Source of the DNA: Diabrotica undecimpunctata
Taxonomy: Eukaryota > Arthropoda > Insecta > Coleoptera > Chrysomelidae
NCBI RefSeq assembly: GCF_040954645.1
Contig: NC_092808.1
Span: 13,941,883 to 14,005,882, forward strand
Direction: 5' to 3'
DNA length: 64,000 nucleotides
Shown here: piece after piece, positions 33,295 through 44,406 of the stretch
Layout of the letters: every line of letters starts with the position of its first letter
How positions within the stretch are numbered: position 1 is the first letter of the stretch
Made by a program: the position numbers and the translations under genes
The notes under the pieces: model-generated
Told to the model about the DNA's origin: nothing
Databases searched by the model: none
What the model saw: only the letters and a program-made list of their open reading frames with translations

Positions 33295-35515
33295 GAATCT
33301 TCTATAGGTCTTGAACATTTGTAGTCAAATCGCTCTTTGCGATGATATTCTTCATATTTAACTATTTTGTATACTTATAGTTGAAAGTGAAATTTACGTT
33401 AACTCAGAAGTTGCCTGTATCTTGTATCAACAATTTTTAATCGAAGTCAAGCTTTTGATGTAGCTTTTTGTACAAATTGAAACATACTTGTTGTGAGTCA
33501 GCATTTAAATCTAATCGAATCGTCTTTACGACTTGCCACAGAATAATAAACAATCAGAATTCCCACTCTGCTTGAAAAAATAAGTACGCGCATTTCGTTC
33601 GCGCAGACGGAATCAGCCATGTTTTAGTCGGAACCAGTGCTGTTCAGTGACATTTTATCTGGTGTGCATAGACAAATTAACTAGGTTTAATTTATTTACG
33701 GCAACTATAGACGTCATATGCACTATTCTATTCGTACTTTTAGTTGAATAGATTAAATTATTTCAAATGTACTAAATTATTAATCTCTAAAAATTTAAAT
33801 TACAGTTCTGTCGTAGCTTGTCACAAATTTCTCAATTCGAGTCTATGTTTCCGTCTAAAACATGGCATTCGCGTGCTGACTTCAAAGGCGGCATCTGAGA
33901 GTAGGCATTCTGATTGCTATTTATTCTGTGCCCTTGCACTGACACTGGCACTTTCTACAAAATAAGTGTTGTTATCGTACGAAATATTTTCTACCTCATT
34001 GTCCCACTGTCAAAATAATTAAATTACAGAAATCTACACTCATCTAATTCGATCATATTGTACCGAAATTGTATAAAATATCAATCAACGATCGTACTCA
34101 ATCAAAACTAAACAATCATCAATACAAAACATCAATACCAAAAACAATGTACCTACCTAGAACAGATCTCATTCATAAAACCGAGGAAAAACAAATATTA
34201 ATAAATAAATAGTAAATACAATCAAAGCTATAAGATTGAGATGTAAAATAAAAACTATTTTGTCTATATGTGTGTGTGCTGTTGGTTTCTTTTGACTGTA
34301 GACTTTAGCAGAACTAAAATTTTGTCTATATTATATAGATAATATTGTGAACAGAACAGGCCTAATATTTTTTTCTTCTGATTCCGTTTGCACTGCCATC
34401 TACGTTTTAGCGGAAGAGTTTCATACGGTTCGTATGCGGTCATGAACAGTAACCTTCTTTATATACTCTCTGTATTACTGGTTGCATGCTTTAAAGGTAA
34501 AAAAACCTTTTTTTGTAATATCAAAGAATATAGAAGCATAATATTCGTCTATAATATTCTTTGGTCATATATTAATCCCAATTTAACTGAAATTGTTAGA
34601 ACAAAATTTACTATAAATATATACGTGTATTCATTTCAATCGCCAAATAAAAATATAAGCATTTATTAGTGATCAATATTTTGCTATAAAATAAAACATT
34701 AATTTGTTTGTAAATTGCATATTATATAGGATGTCTCTGAAGTTTCTTACTCACTGTCTTAATTGTGACATCAATTTTTTTTTGTCTAGTCGTTTAGTAA
34801 TAAAATACAGGAATGATTTTTCTAATCATTATTTCGGTTATAAAGAAACAAATATAATATAGCACCAGTGAAAACTGTTTGCAAATTCCTCAAAAGAATA
34901 TTCACGAAGATTCTGAAACAGAAAATGTAAAATATAAGACAATTGTGGTTCTTCTATATACATTTTGTAAGAATATTACAAATAACCAATCGTAAATTTA
35001 CTGGAAACCCATCATTCGTTTAAATTAGTGTTCAGAGATGAGCCAAATCCAACAAATATCTGTAAAAGGTCTCCTCCGATCTTCATATTTGGTCTGATTC
35101 GACAAAATTGGAGATCTTGGCAGCTGTATTGCTGACTGATCTAGTCACTTTTCTGAACTTCACTGGACGAATCTCGTCCAATCTTCATGTTTGATCTGAT
35201 TCGATAAGACTGCGCTTACTCGAGCTAATGTTTCTATAGACAAATTCACGAGAGGATTTCAGTACAGTGCTTATGAGAAGCGACGTTGCCGCTTAGGCCG
35301 CTAGGCACGTTCATAGTCTGCAGCTGTGATACAGGACCGCGTTGGCCCTCCTGTACGATAACATTAAATCATGCAATCCTATTAGAAGTAAATGTAACAT
35401 TATTTACAACTTCAAGATTTTGCAAATTTCACAAAATTTAATAAAACTATTTTCTTTTTTACTAAATTATACAGGGTGTATGATTTTATTCTTAATTATT
35501 ATTACTTATTACAAT
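33295..35515. other. no gene seen; one dispersed direct repeat
   Basis: Over 2 kb without a supported gene. A 34-base phrase (tcctccgatcttcatatttg...) at 35072 recurs imperfectly 100 bases later at 35172. A tacagggtgt box is at 35471. Short frames at 33744 and 34388 show no motif. Confidence 0.4.
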
Positions 35516-35516
35516 T

Positions 35517-36150
35517 TCATTCAAAATTGTGAAAATAATTGCTTGCTTTAGAGTTACATGTTGATTCGTTTGGACTACCGTTATTGTCTTGAAATATCTG
35601 CAACTGATGAATCGTATGGGTAGAATCTGACGAAGGTCCAGCCGGTGATGGTGTTAACATAGATGACATATGGGTGTTATCTAATGAAGTTCCAGTGATT
35701 GATAGAGATGACAAAGGTTGTACGTGATACACATTATTTTGGACAATGGGTCGAAGTACTTGTTGCTCCTCCAAATCCTGCACCACTTGAAATAGCCTAC
35801 CTTTTGAAAAATGTTGGTAATAAGAGGAAAATGACTTGACAGTGGGTGCGGGTTCAGAAAAAACAGGTATCAATTGGATGTACATTTTCTGTTTTGTGAC
35901 TATTTTCTCTAGCGATTATATACTTCATTAAAGTAGTTGAGGATGATTCCTGCTCAGAGAGTTTCCTTTTGGTTCGACCTGACGGCGTTTTTTTTATAGG
36001 ACGCAGTTGTTTTTCTGCTTCAGTTGGCGTGTTTGTTTCTAAAATCTCCGAAGTTTATCTTCAGTCTCTTCATGTATTGTGTTCACAGGAGCATCAGATT
36101 CCGAAGACTGGTTTTTATCTTATTTTCTGCCAGATTTACAATTTGTATTT
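35517..36150 (-). pseudogene. MADF/BESS-type protein C-terminal part
   Basis: Reading leftward: SESDAPVNTIHEETED, RPIKKTPSGRTKRKLSEQES, STTLMKYIIAREN, HPIDTCFF and, after a frame change, APTVKSFSSYYQHFSKGRLF with QVVQDLEEQQV. The last part matches a BESS motif (HPIDxFF, then spaced hydrophobics, KxRIFxxVxxLE). The tail is Ser/Thr-rich. MADF-BESS proteins are common partners in Harbinger-type transposons and also occur as host regulators. The MADF domain is not found upstream. Inference for function; moderate for the BESS block. Confidence 0.4.
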
Positions 36151-36398
36151 GGTTTTTAGATATTTTGAATTTGAATTATCATAAATTACCGGGTATTTTT
36201 GGACAATTCGATAAGTTTTTTATCGTATATAATAATACTCGTACGATAATTGGATTTAGTAAGGAATGTTATAGTACAACTAATAAAAATATGTAAATAT
36301 ATAAATAATACATATAAAAAAACATAACATACTAACCACACGATATCTTCTACTTGTCCGTTTACCAGCACTAGCATTCACAAAGCAATAAAATCATG

Positions 36399-37368
36399 TT
36401 TATACAAGTCCGTGCGGTCCGTGTCATTTCCGTTTCCGTGTATCGCCAGTGCCGAAAACAAAAATATCGTTCGGGATTAACTTCACACCGGGCACGGACG
36501 GGCCCCGTCCGCCCGTCCAGAAAACGTCAATGTATAAATATACCATCGAGTTAGAATCTATGGAGAAGCTATGAGCATATTAACGTGTGTATTAAAAACG
36601 GGATCAGTAGGTGTGGCTAACGATCATACCAATATGGCGGTGGGATCAGGGCCTGACTCAATAATATTAAAACTACTATACAAATATGAATAGTTATTTA
36701 GAAGATGTAATCATAATCTAAAAACGTGCAATACATTTTTAATAAACTATGATTTATTTATCCCGCGGTAAACACTAAAAACACGACATATTATACATAA
36801 ATATAAATTACAGTCAAACAACAAGTTGTATGTGAAAGAGATAATAATATAAATAATATTTTAAAGGGTAAAATGAATACAAGGTATGAAATTTAAAAAA
36901 ATACGTTCGTTTTACAACTTATATATTTGATATAGAAGAATTAGAAGATTTTTTATGAATACTATTAATTTATTTTCTAAAGTACGGGTCATTACTTTCT
37001 TTACATATTTGTATACTAACCTGTCCTGTGGAACGGTATTCCTAAAGATTTTTTATTAACATTGCTTCTGCAACTACGTTGAGAACAAGAAACCATTATT
37101 ATGCACACCATTATCACAATATAATATTACAGTTTTTATAAAAGTATTATAAAACTAAAAATATTCGAAAAACAACAAACGTAAACAATCATACACGATC
37201 TGTCAAAACGATCATAACAATATGGCCGAAGTGATGTCGTTTTTAGTCACGTGATGCCCTTCTCCATAGATTTTAACTCGATGAAATATACTCATAAGAG
37301 TACATTATTGTTTTTTTTTGCAGGGCACTGTCATAACATGGAACGAACACGGCACGGATCTGTATAAA
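36399..37368. mobile_element. MITE with tttataca ends, interrupted by another MITE
   Basis: The left end tttatacaagtccgtgc and the inverse of the right end tttatacagatccgtgc form inverted repeats. Without the inner 740-bp element and its duplication the unit is about 222 bp. It is unusually GC-rich for the region, with palindromic ggacgggccccgtcc near 36497. No clear target duplication was found. Confidence 0.5.
36544..37283. mobile_element. 740-bp non-autonomous DNA element, 8-bp TSD
   Basis: The ends catcgagttagaatctatgg and the inverse of the right end differ at one base over 25. Both sides carry aaatatac (36536-36543, 37284-37291), an exact 8-bp duplication. Eight-base duplications fit hAT, P, Merlin or Mutator-like elements; the ends do not start with the usual hAT CAG. 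Near each end is a similar phrase, cgatcataccaatatggc at 36623 and its counterpart near 37208. No coding capacity. Confidence 0.7.
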
Positions 37369-37369
37369 T

Positions 37370-37675
37370 CGACCTTAATACTGTATTATCCTGTTTAAAT
37401 AAAAAACTGTTTCTAATTAGGAGTTAAAGTGAATATGATTTTTATCGCTTTTTTGGTTATATTAAGTTCTCAATGCTTAGTTATATCTTTTGGACTATTT
37501 CACTACAGTATTTTTAACTGATAAAACGTCATAGCAACGCCAGGTTTCCTACTGAGAAAACTCTTTCCTGTCTGTGATTTCTCAGGGACAAAATTATGAC
37601 AGATCCGTAATGAAGGTGTCTGGAAATTCTATTGTTGTCAGTTTGACAAACGTCATTGAGGCGTAATCAATTTTT
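37370..37675. other. no gene seen
   Basis: AT-rich spacer between the MITE and the Crypton N-terminal block. Confidence 0.4.
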
Positions 37676-38020
37676 AACAGATATAAATATAAATCCAGAC
37701 GAAAAATCAAGATTTGGATACCAGTCAGGTGAAGAAATAAAAAAATTGGTTTTGGAAAATGTCCCATTGAACACGCAAAGGTACGGAAGCTCTTTTTGAA
37801 CCCAATTTTCGGAGTTCCTACAGGTGAGAAATTTTACGCTTTAAATATGTACTACCATAACAAAACTAGCAAATATTATTAAGAATTATGCCTTTAACAT
37901 GAAAAAAGGCAATGGCGAAGACTATAACTGTAAAGTCAATGTGGAATACTATAGCAAAAATGGTACAAGAAAAATATTTTACGGAGTACGGCATAAAAAT
38001 CGAACTTTTCACAGATATAT

Positions 38021-39878
38021 CGATGGCGTCACGACAAAAAGGCATAAGCGCCAAAATTTATAAATTTATGTTTTGGTATCAAAATAAAATACATTTTACG
38101 TCCTATCGACTATTAAAATGACACAGCTGTAAAAAAATTCCAACTTGACTAAAACAAGCTTTGAATTTTCTAACCGCCAAACGAGTTTCTTAAAAGATGA
38201 GACACCGAAATCAGTAAGCGACAAGATCCGTAGTGGAAGGTGGTGCTTACGTTTTGGGTCTGAAAACGTGGTTATATCAATAAGGTCAACAATAATTTGA
38301 AATATTATCAATATTTAATATTTTGTTAAGCGTTTAGTTAGATTATTCATCTTGAGAAATCATAATATATCATAAGAATGTACAATTTTACCGACTGTCG
38401 GTTAGGCCTTTTCAGAAAAAAATTTTTCGTTTATCTAACCGCCATTTGGCCATTCAAAATACACTATGACTTAGATTTGCCATAGAAAAGTTACTACTTA
38501 ACCGACTTAAATAAGGTTTGAACCTAAATAAAATATATATTGACTTTGTTGTACAGTTTTCTTTTTTTTTTATTTTAAAGTTATATTTTGGTAGTAATAT
38601 TATTTTAAAAAACTAACATTTGAATGGCGCTTACTTCTTTTTTTAATGGTTTTTAGGATGGTTTCTCGGGGGCACAAAATAATGAATCTTGCATTGCAAT
38701 CCATTTGGGAAGATCAGAAAAGCAATGTGCAGGAATCCAGCGAAAATAATAAAAACCATGGTTCATTTTCCACTGAAAATGAGGTCCTCAATGAAGCGCT
38801 AAAGCATGATGTTCTTTTAGAGCCTGTACTAAAAGACCATGAACAAGAACTCCAAATGTTCTGCCTAGTTCTGTTCTAGATGATGATGCCATTGTGGATT
38901 TCAGTTTTCCTCTAAGTCCAAATTTGAATATTGACAGCCGTTTATTTTCGAATATTGATGAAACTGCCAAAGAAGAGACTGATTTATTAACCTGTGATAA
39001 AAAGCTTGTACCTTAATCTGATAGTGATGATACTGATGATAGTAGTAATAATGCCGCAATAGTATTTAGTTCATTAGTTGATGATAAGATAGGTTGTAAT
39101 GATTTTATACAACAAAATGATTCTTTAAACTCCGAATCAGATTCATCATCCTTGACAGTATTTTTTAAAAATGAGACTGAAATTGACAGCATTAGTTCTA
39201 GCTCATCAACTGGTTCAATTTTCTGTTATATCGGTCCTTCGTTTCTATTAGTTTGTTTTGTTATTGATAAATGTTATTTTCTGTTATCAAATTTTGATTT
39301 GTATTTTATTTCTATTAGTTTTATAATACAACTTACTTAGTTGTCAATGTAGAAAAAATGGTACGTTTTAATAGTTTTTGTTGTTTTTTACTTAATATAA
39401 CGTGATAATTATATTAACTTAATTTTTGTATTTTTTACACCAATATAACTCTAAGAAACTCATAAATATATTATTGTGTATTGTTTAATTTGTACTATTT
39501 TTACTTAATTGTTATGCTTTAAAATGAAAATATTTATTCTCCATTTTTGTTATAATTCCGTAAAATTAAAAGGCGTACTAGTTCCTAAGCGACATTTTTT
39601 GATCAAAATACTTTTTTCCAAATATGGTAACCGCCTTTCAAAAAGGCTTAAACACCACAGACCCTAACATTAAAGGCGTAAGCACCAAAATGTTAAATAT
39701 CTCATGTTTATAATAATTGTTTTATAACTAACATTAGGTAAGTCAAAATGCCTCAGTTCGATAATAATAAATGCCAAAAAAAATGTAAAAAAAGAAATAT
39801 TAAGCGATATTAAACGTTTTTGTGTCTCCTGAAAAAAACTGTCAATGGCGCTTATGTCTTTTTGTCATGACACCGTCG
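38021..39878 (+). mobile_element. 1.86-kb DNA element, 32-bp TIRs, 4-bp TSD
   Basis: The ends start CGAYGGYGTCAYGACAAAAA and continue to gcgcc; 28 of 32 bases match between left (38021-38052) and inverse right (39847-39878). ATAT flanks it. Removing the element and one ATAT restores the Crypton reading frame (LFTDISFKCAR), whereas a 2-bp duplication would not, so the 4-bp TSD is well supported. Inside, the word ggcgtaagcacca recurs near the right end. The only gene-like part is an acidic N-terminal segment (38646-39340). Four-base duplications fit Sola, Chapaev-like or Ginger elements. Confidence 0.75.
38646..39340 (+). pseudogene. acidic N-terminal part of an unknown element protein
   Basis: Starts VSRGHKIMNLALQSIWEDQ and is then rich in Glu, Asp, Asn and Ser: DDDAIVDFSFPLSPNLNIDS, DETAKEETDLL, SDSDDTDDSSNNAAI, SESDSSSLTVFFKNETEID. 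One frame change (near 38870) and one stop at 39014 occur, then unrelated hydrophobic residues. Similar RGxKIxxLAL starts followed by acidic tracts occur, as I recall, at the N-termini of the arthropod protein family seen at 3051-3851. That link and a Sola assignment are inference. No catalytic region is present. Confidence 0.35.
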
Positions 39879-40802
39879 ATATCTTTCAAATGTGCAAGAT
39901 TGGCCAGAGATACAAAGCGGAGGCAGCTTTAAAGTGTTCAAGAAAAAGGAAAACTTGGTTCAAAAGCATTATCTACTGAAGAACTATTAAAAATTATTCA
40001 AAGCTACGACGAGGAAACCCCCTATATAGCCCAAAAAAAGTTTTCTCACCTTTGCTTATTTGAACTTGCTTTGAAAGGCAATGATGCCATAAACTGCAAG
40101 ATTAACTTTTTCCAGAAGGAATTTGATGTTATGGGAGAATTTATGGGCCGAATTGAATACAACAGCATTGTTTCCAAAACAAATCAAGGCGGTTCAAAAA
40201 GTTTGGCAAGCAGCAAATGGCTGGTAAGAAATTCATCAAACGAAAATTTATGTCCAGTTTTTATTTGTCCCCAATTTAAAAAAGGGGACCAAAGATTTTA
40301 TCAGACAGACCCTTTCTTACTGTTCACCCCAACTGGAAGGATGGATCTTGGTTCAAAAACTGTCCACTTGGAATCAACACCGTATCTAAGTGGACAAAAA
40401 TGTCAGCTGAAAAAATTGGAATAGGCACAAAAAAACATAAAATAACAAACCATTTTTATCGATGTTCAGCTGTGTTAGCCTTGTTTAAGCAAGGTGTTTT
40501 TGAACAGGAGTTAATTAAATTAACGGGTCACTCAAATGCAAGCTCTCTAAAACCATATCTGCAGCTGGATTTTCAGTCACCACCAGAAGTTGATCGAAAA
40601 TCTCAGAACAACAAATGAAGCTGGACCTTCGAGTTCCCAAATTCTACAGGTCAATAATACACAAAATCATGCTTTGGTTGGAAAGAATGGGCAAACTACC
40701 ATAGCTTATAATTGTTCATTTAATATTGTTAACAAATAAAGATTATGTTTCGTTGATATGGTGCATTAATTGTCTCGTGAAATAGCCTTGTCGAATATCA
40801 TT

Positions 40803-41000
40803 CGAGAGAAAGTTATTTACCGGCAAAATTTTCTTCTGGTTTTATTCAAGTTTGTTGCCTTTTGGCAATTTTCGCTTATGAAATTTTAAAAAATCACGCC
40901 TGGCGTCTCGTGATATAATTATCAAAATTTAATTCGCGAAAATTGCCAGGCAACAAACTTTTATACCAGTTAAAAATATTGCCGGCAAAATTTTCTCTCT
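40803..41000. repeat. foldback MITE, ~80-bp arms
   Basis: The left arm (gagagaaagttatttaccgg, ttgttgccttttggcaattt) and right arm (aattgccaggcaacaaactt, gccggcaaaattttctctct) are imperfect inverses over about 80 bases, with a loop of about 35 bases that itself contains the hairpin atcacg...cgtgat. It would fold into one long hairpin. No coding capacity. It directly follows the Crypton gene. Confidence 0.7.
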
Positions 41001-41004
41001 TATA

Positions 41005-41550
41005 TTACATATATACGACAATAATTCTGTAGTAGATTCTTAATAAAGAAAAGAAAGCAAATAAAATTTAAACGTAAGTAGTGTTATTTTATACCAAAGT
41101 ACACTACAAAAAAACCTATTAAATTATTTTATGAGATAATTAGTGAAGATATATATTGAAGTCTCCATTCTGATAATGATTTTGTATAAGGTACCGATAT
41201 AATTTCACTGTATTACTGAGCGGCATCACATTGTTACTGTTTTTCTGCTGTCAAGTATTCGCTGTTTTCGATCGGACATCTGCTTGCAGGCCGCATTTTC
41301 CTATCGTGATTCGTCAATGCTCGGTAATGAGAAGATTCTGTCATTTCGGGCCCATTGTGACAGATGTTCTGTACTTGAATCAAGTCGCAATATTTTTTCC
41401 TTTTTCTCGGATTAGCATCTACTCTGCCCAGAGGTGGTTAACAGAGTTATTTTAGCTTCTTTTATGGAGAAAGTCAATATCTCTTGTGCACTTAATTAAA
41501 GCGGAGATTTTTCAACTTTATTTTAAATTAGATGTAAGTGTGCATATATA
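41005..41550. other. no gene seen
   Basis: AT-rich spacer. The 74-codon frame at 41231 shows no motif. Confidence 0.4.
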
Positions 41551-41554
41551 CATA

Positions 41555-43830
41555 GGGTAAGTCCGGGAGAGTTGGACCACATTTCTTTGGACGCTCACTA
41601 AAATTATATTCGTCAACTTATTAACATTATTATTTAAGCGTTTGGTAAAGATGGTTTTATACCCTTAAGAGTTTACTTTCTAATTGAATATTATTAATAA
41701 AGACTATATTGCATTTTTTTCCAAAACTTTGCATGGTCCATCTCACCCGAACGTGTCTGGGTGAGATGGACCAGTAGCTTGGGAGAGATGGACCAGGGGT
41801 AAAAAGTAGGATCAATGACTACAAACCAAGTATTAAGTAAAAAATATGTATATTTTACATATTAATAATGTTACAATAACCAAATAAAAAACAAACAAGT
41901 CTATTCTTTTGCTTTCTTCACAACAATCTTCCTATTAATGGGAAACTTTCCTTTTTGTGACAATATTTCCCTGGTACCGCAAAAGTCACATTTTACTTCA
42001 AATCTAGAGCAACCTTCATGAAACCACCGAGAACACTGTACATAGTTCCCCCAGTCTTCTTTTTTGTAGTTTCATTGTAATCCTCTCCACATCCCACACA
42101 TTCAGCTTCATCCCATTCTTCTACTGGCATACCGTCATCTTGGACTAGATCTGCAGAATCATAGCTTTCTGAGTCTGAACTTTTAAACTGTGTCACTTTG
42201 CCAGATGGTTCTTTTTTTGGCTTGAGAATTTTTTTTGATTCAATTTTTTTCTTAGTTGATCTTGTTTCTTTTTCTTTTTTTTGTTTATCTTTCATTGCTT
42301 GCTCAACTGCCTTCCTTTTTACAACAGCAATGATCTGAGCTGAATTTAATACTTTTGAAAGAGTCGTCAAATATCTCTTAAGGAGATGCGTGAGAGAAGG
42401 GTGATATATGTTCTAGAAGTTTAGAAAGAGTCATTTTTGACGGTGTAAGGCTACTAGAAGTACTGGGGATACTAGCAAGATCAAATTGAGTTCTTGGTAC
42501 TGCACAGGAGAAAGAAGAATCAACAGTGTCACTTGTTGCCACACTAGTTACAGCATTGACGTGTTGGCCGATAAGTTCTGCATTGGAGGCAACAGGATCA
42601 ACCTCACCGGTTACTGCACTAACGAGAGTGTGCGCCAATACTTGGACAATGGGTACTGTACCAGAGGAATCGGGCTCTAGGTAGGCGTAGGCTGGTATTA
42701 CAGACATATTTAGAGGGACTATGCCACGAGCTTGAAATCTACTCACACCGTTTTGTACACCTGCAGCTTTGGTCCATACGGAGTTGAGAAGTTTTCCAAA
42801 CTGCAGACGATTGATCTTTCTGGATTGTTTGTAATGAAATAATTACAAGCACTATAAAAGTAGGATTTAAGTCATTTGAAAAAGGATCGGTGCAAAGGTT
42901 GTAGCCAGTGCGAAATATGGGATAGAATGCTCATCAAAATGATTCCTTCTTTCTCCGTGCATACTAGGACTTCCAAGGAACTGGTGTGTCAAGTGTGACC
43001 ATCAAGTAAGAGAAGCACTTCCCCGGCTGATTTTCCATGTTGCAAATGATTTTAACCAGTGCAGAAAAATTTCACTAGTGACATAAGAAGATTTTTGTGA
43101 CATTTTTACAACTGAGCCAGGAGGCATCCCGTCCATGAACTCAACTTTCAAGTTCTTGCCCTTTATTATGTAGTATGGGGGAAGAAATGTACCTTCAGCG
43201 CTAGCACAAGCTAGCACAGAATCGGTTTCACACTTTTCCCCTGACGTAATGGAAGTTACATTTTTGGAACCTTTAATGGCAACAACATTTCCTGGCTTGT
43301 TGTTTAGTTGAAGCCCGGTTTCGTACATGTTAAAAATGTGCCCAGTCTTTTTAAACAAATTGTTTTCCAAAATAACACTTTGGAGTAGCTTAAAGTACTC
43401 TTCCATACACCTCGTGTTTATTCCCTTAGCTCGGGATACAGATACACCTTCTGATTTTCTAATAGTAAGAGTAGGATTTCTTAAAAGAAAAGAGTTTAGT
43501 CAATCATAACCAGCTTTTCTAGTTTTCTTGTTGAATTTGTAAGGTAGTTTTAGCTCTTCAGCAAGTTCAAACGCTATGCTTTTCACTGAATCCCTGCAAG
43601 GAGTAAACCCATGAGCTTGTAACTTTTTTATGTGGCCTACAATCTTCTGTTCATTTACTCTTCCTAAAATGGAGGAAAACCTAAGCTGTCTTTCGTAAAC
43701 TTTTGTTTTTTAATTCTTCTTTTAAGAGTGGTCTTAGGAATTTGATAAGCTTTAGCAGCAGCATCGACACCCATTTCTTTATTTTCCACCGCATTAACCG
43801 CTTGTATTAATGCATCTTCCTAATTTGGTT
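41555..43830 (-). pseudogene. pogo-like transposon, catalytically dead, PHD finger
   Basis: Reading leftward: EDALIQAVNAVENKEMG with AAAKAYQIPKTTLKRRIKK (Psq HTH, 43820-43725), a CENPB-type HTH (FELAEELKLPYKFNKKTRKA), then D1 region IFNMYETGL (Asp replaced by Tyr), LLLLDGHT (D2 kept) and LQPLHRSFF (D3 replaced by His). The region after the core reads GRLQFGKLLNSVW-like and VSRFQARGIVPLN. A Lys-rich tail leads to a PHD-like finger: ECVGCGEDYN, DWGNYVQCSRWFHEGC and KCDFCGT in a second frame. The left end starts gggtaagtccgggag after TA (41553). No right end was found; a piggyBac piece lies there. Confidence 0.75.
41731..41798. promoter_or_regulatory. repeated gagatggacca word near pogo-like end
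   Basis: A 15-bp-arm palindrome, tggtccatctcaccc and its exact inverse at 41734-41773, is followed by another gagatggacca at 41785. A variant gagttggacca lies inside the end at 41569. Such iterated words near transposon ends usually bind the transposase; that role is inferred here. Confidence 0.5.
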
Positions 43831-44009
43831 TCTATTTTTAACAACAAATAAATAAAAGTCAACTAAAATAAGGATATCTATATATTGCACAAAAAACATT
43901 ACAGTGTTCCAGTCAAAATAGTTTAAAAATATTTTTTATAATTAAAAAAACTACAAATTCATAACGTCAAACAAACTAAATTATAACAAAAAAAATAAAA
44001 ATCTTGACT

Positions 44010-44385
44010 CTAAGCATGAAAATCAGTAAAGCACTTGCCAACACAAAGTCCAGGTTTTTCCAGAAAGTTTTCACAATGATATATTGTTTGTTTTCGTAAG
44101 TTATTTTTTGAACATTGCCTACAACGTTTTCTTTGAGTTTTGTTGGCATGACTTACTGCAGACATTTTAGTAATAATAAGTGGTGCTTTGTTGTTTGTAA
44201 TAATTTTATTTTGTTGATTAAGACAAGATCAAGATCAAAGAGTAACAATTCATGACCTGAGTACTCATTGTATAACAAATGTGAATTTAATAGGATTAGT
44301 TGAAGAAAACTTATTCCTAATTTTTTATACCACCTCAAAGTCTTTCTGTCACAGAAGTAGTAGGAACTCAGTTGAGATCTTGTCA
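44010..44385 (-). pseudogene. piggyBac transposase C-terminal fragment
   Basis: Reading leftward: RKTLRWYKKLGISFLQLILL and NSHLLYNEYSGHE, the RWYKK-LNS-LY block near the end of piggyBac transposases. After a frame change it gives QRKRCRQCSKNNLRKQTIYH and CENFLEKPGLCVGKCFTDFH, the C-terminal cysteine-rich zinc domain of PGBD proteins, ending with a TAG at 44010. Catalytic Asp residues lie upstream and are missing; a LINE fragment borders the break. Confidence 0.75.
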
Positions 44386-44406
44386 GAGCTAATAGTTTTA
44401 GGTAAG

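Larger units (their letters stand above)
37690..40740 (+). pseudogene. Crypton tyrosine recombinase, split by another element
   Basis: The N-terminal block SRFGYQSGEEIKKLVLENVP (37710) ends at a donor-like CAG|GTGAG (37820). Next come ANIIKNYAFNMKKGNGEDY and TVKSMWNTIAKMVQEKYF up to LFTD at 38016. After a 1,858-bp insertion the gene resumes with FKCARLARDTKRRQL, STEELLKIIQSYDEETPYIA, MGRIEYNSIVSKTNQGGSKS, then (frame change near 40300) PLGINTVSKWTKMSAEKIG, ITNHFYRCSAV (H-x-x-R), LIKLTGHSNASSLKPYLQL (His and nucleophile Tyr). It is the same family that gave rise to the DUF3504 domain of vertebrate ZMYM proteins. Frameshifts make it dead. Confidence 0.8.

Noticed and set aside
35969..36296. Two plus-strand frames over the BESS-like gene
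   Set aside because: Overlapping antisense frames without motifs; the minus strand carries recognisable blocks.
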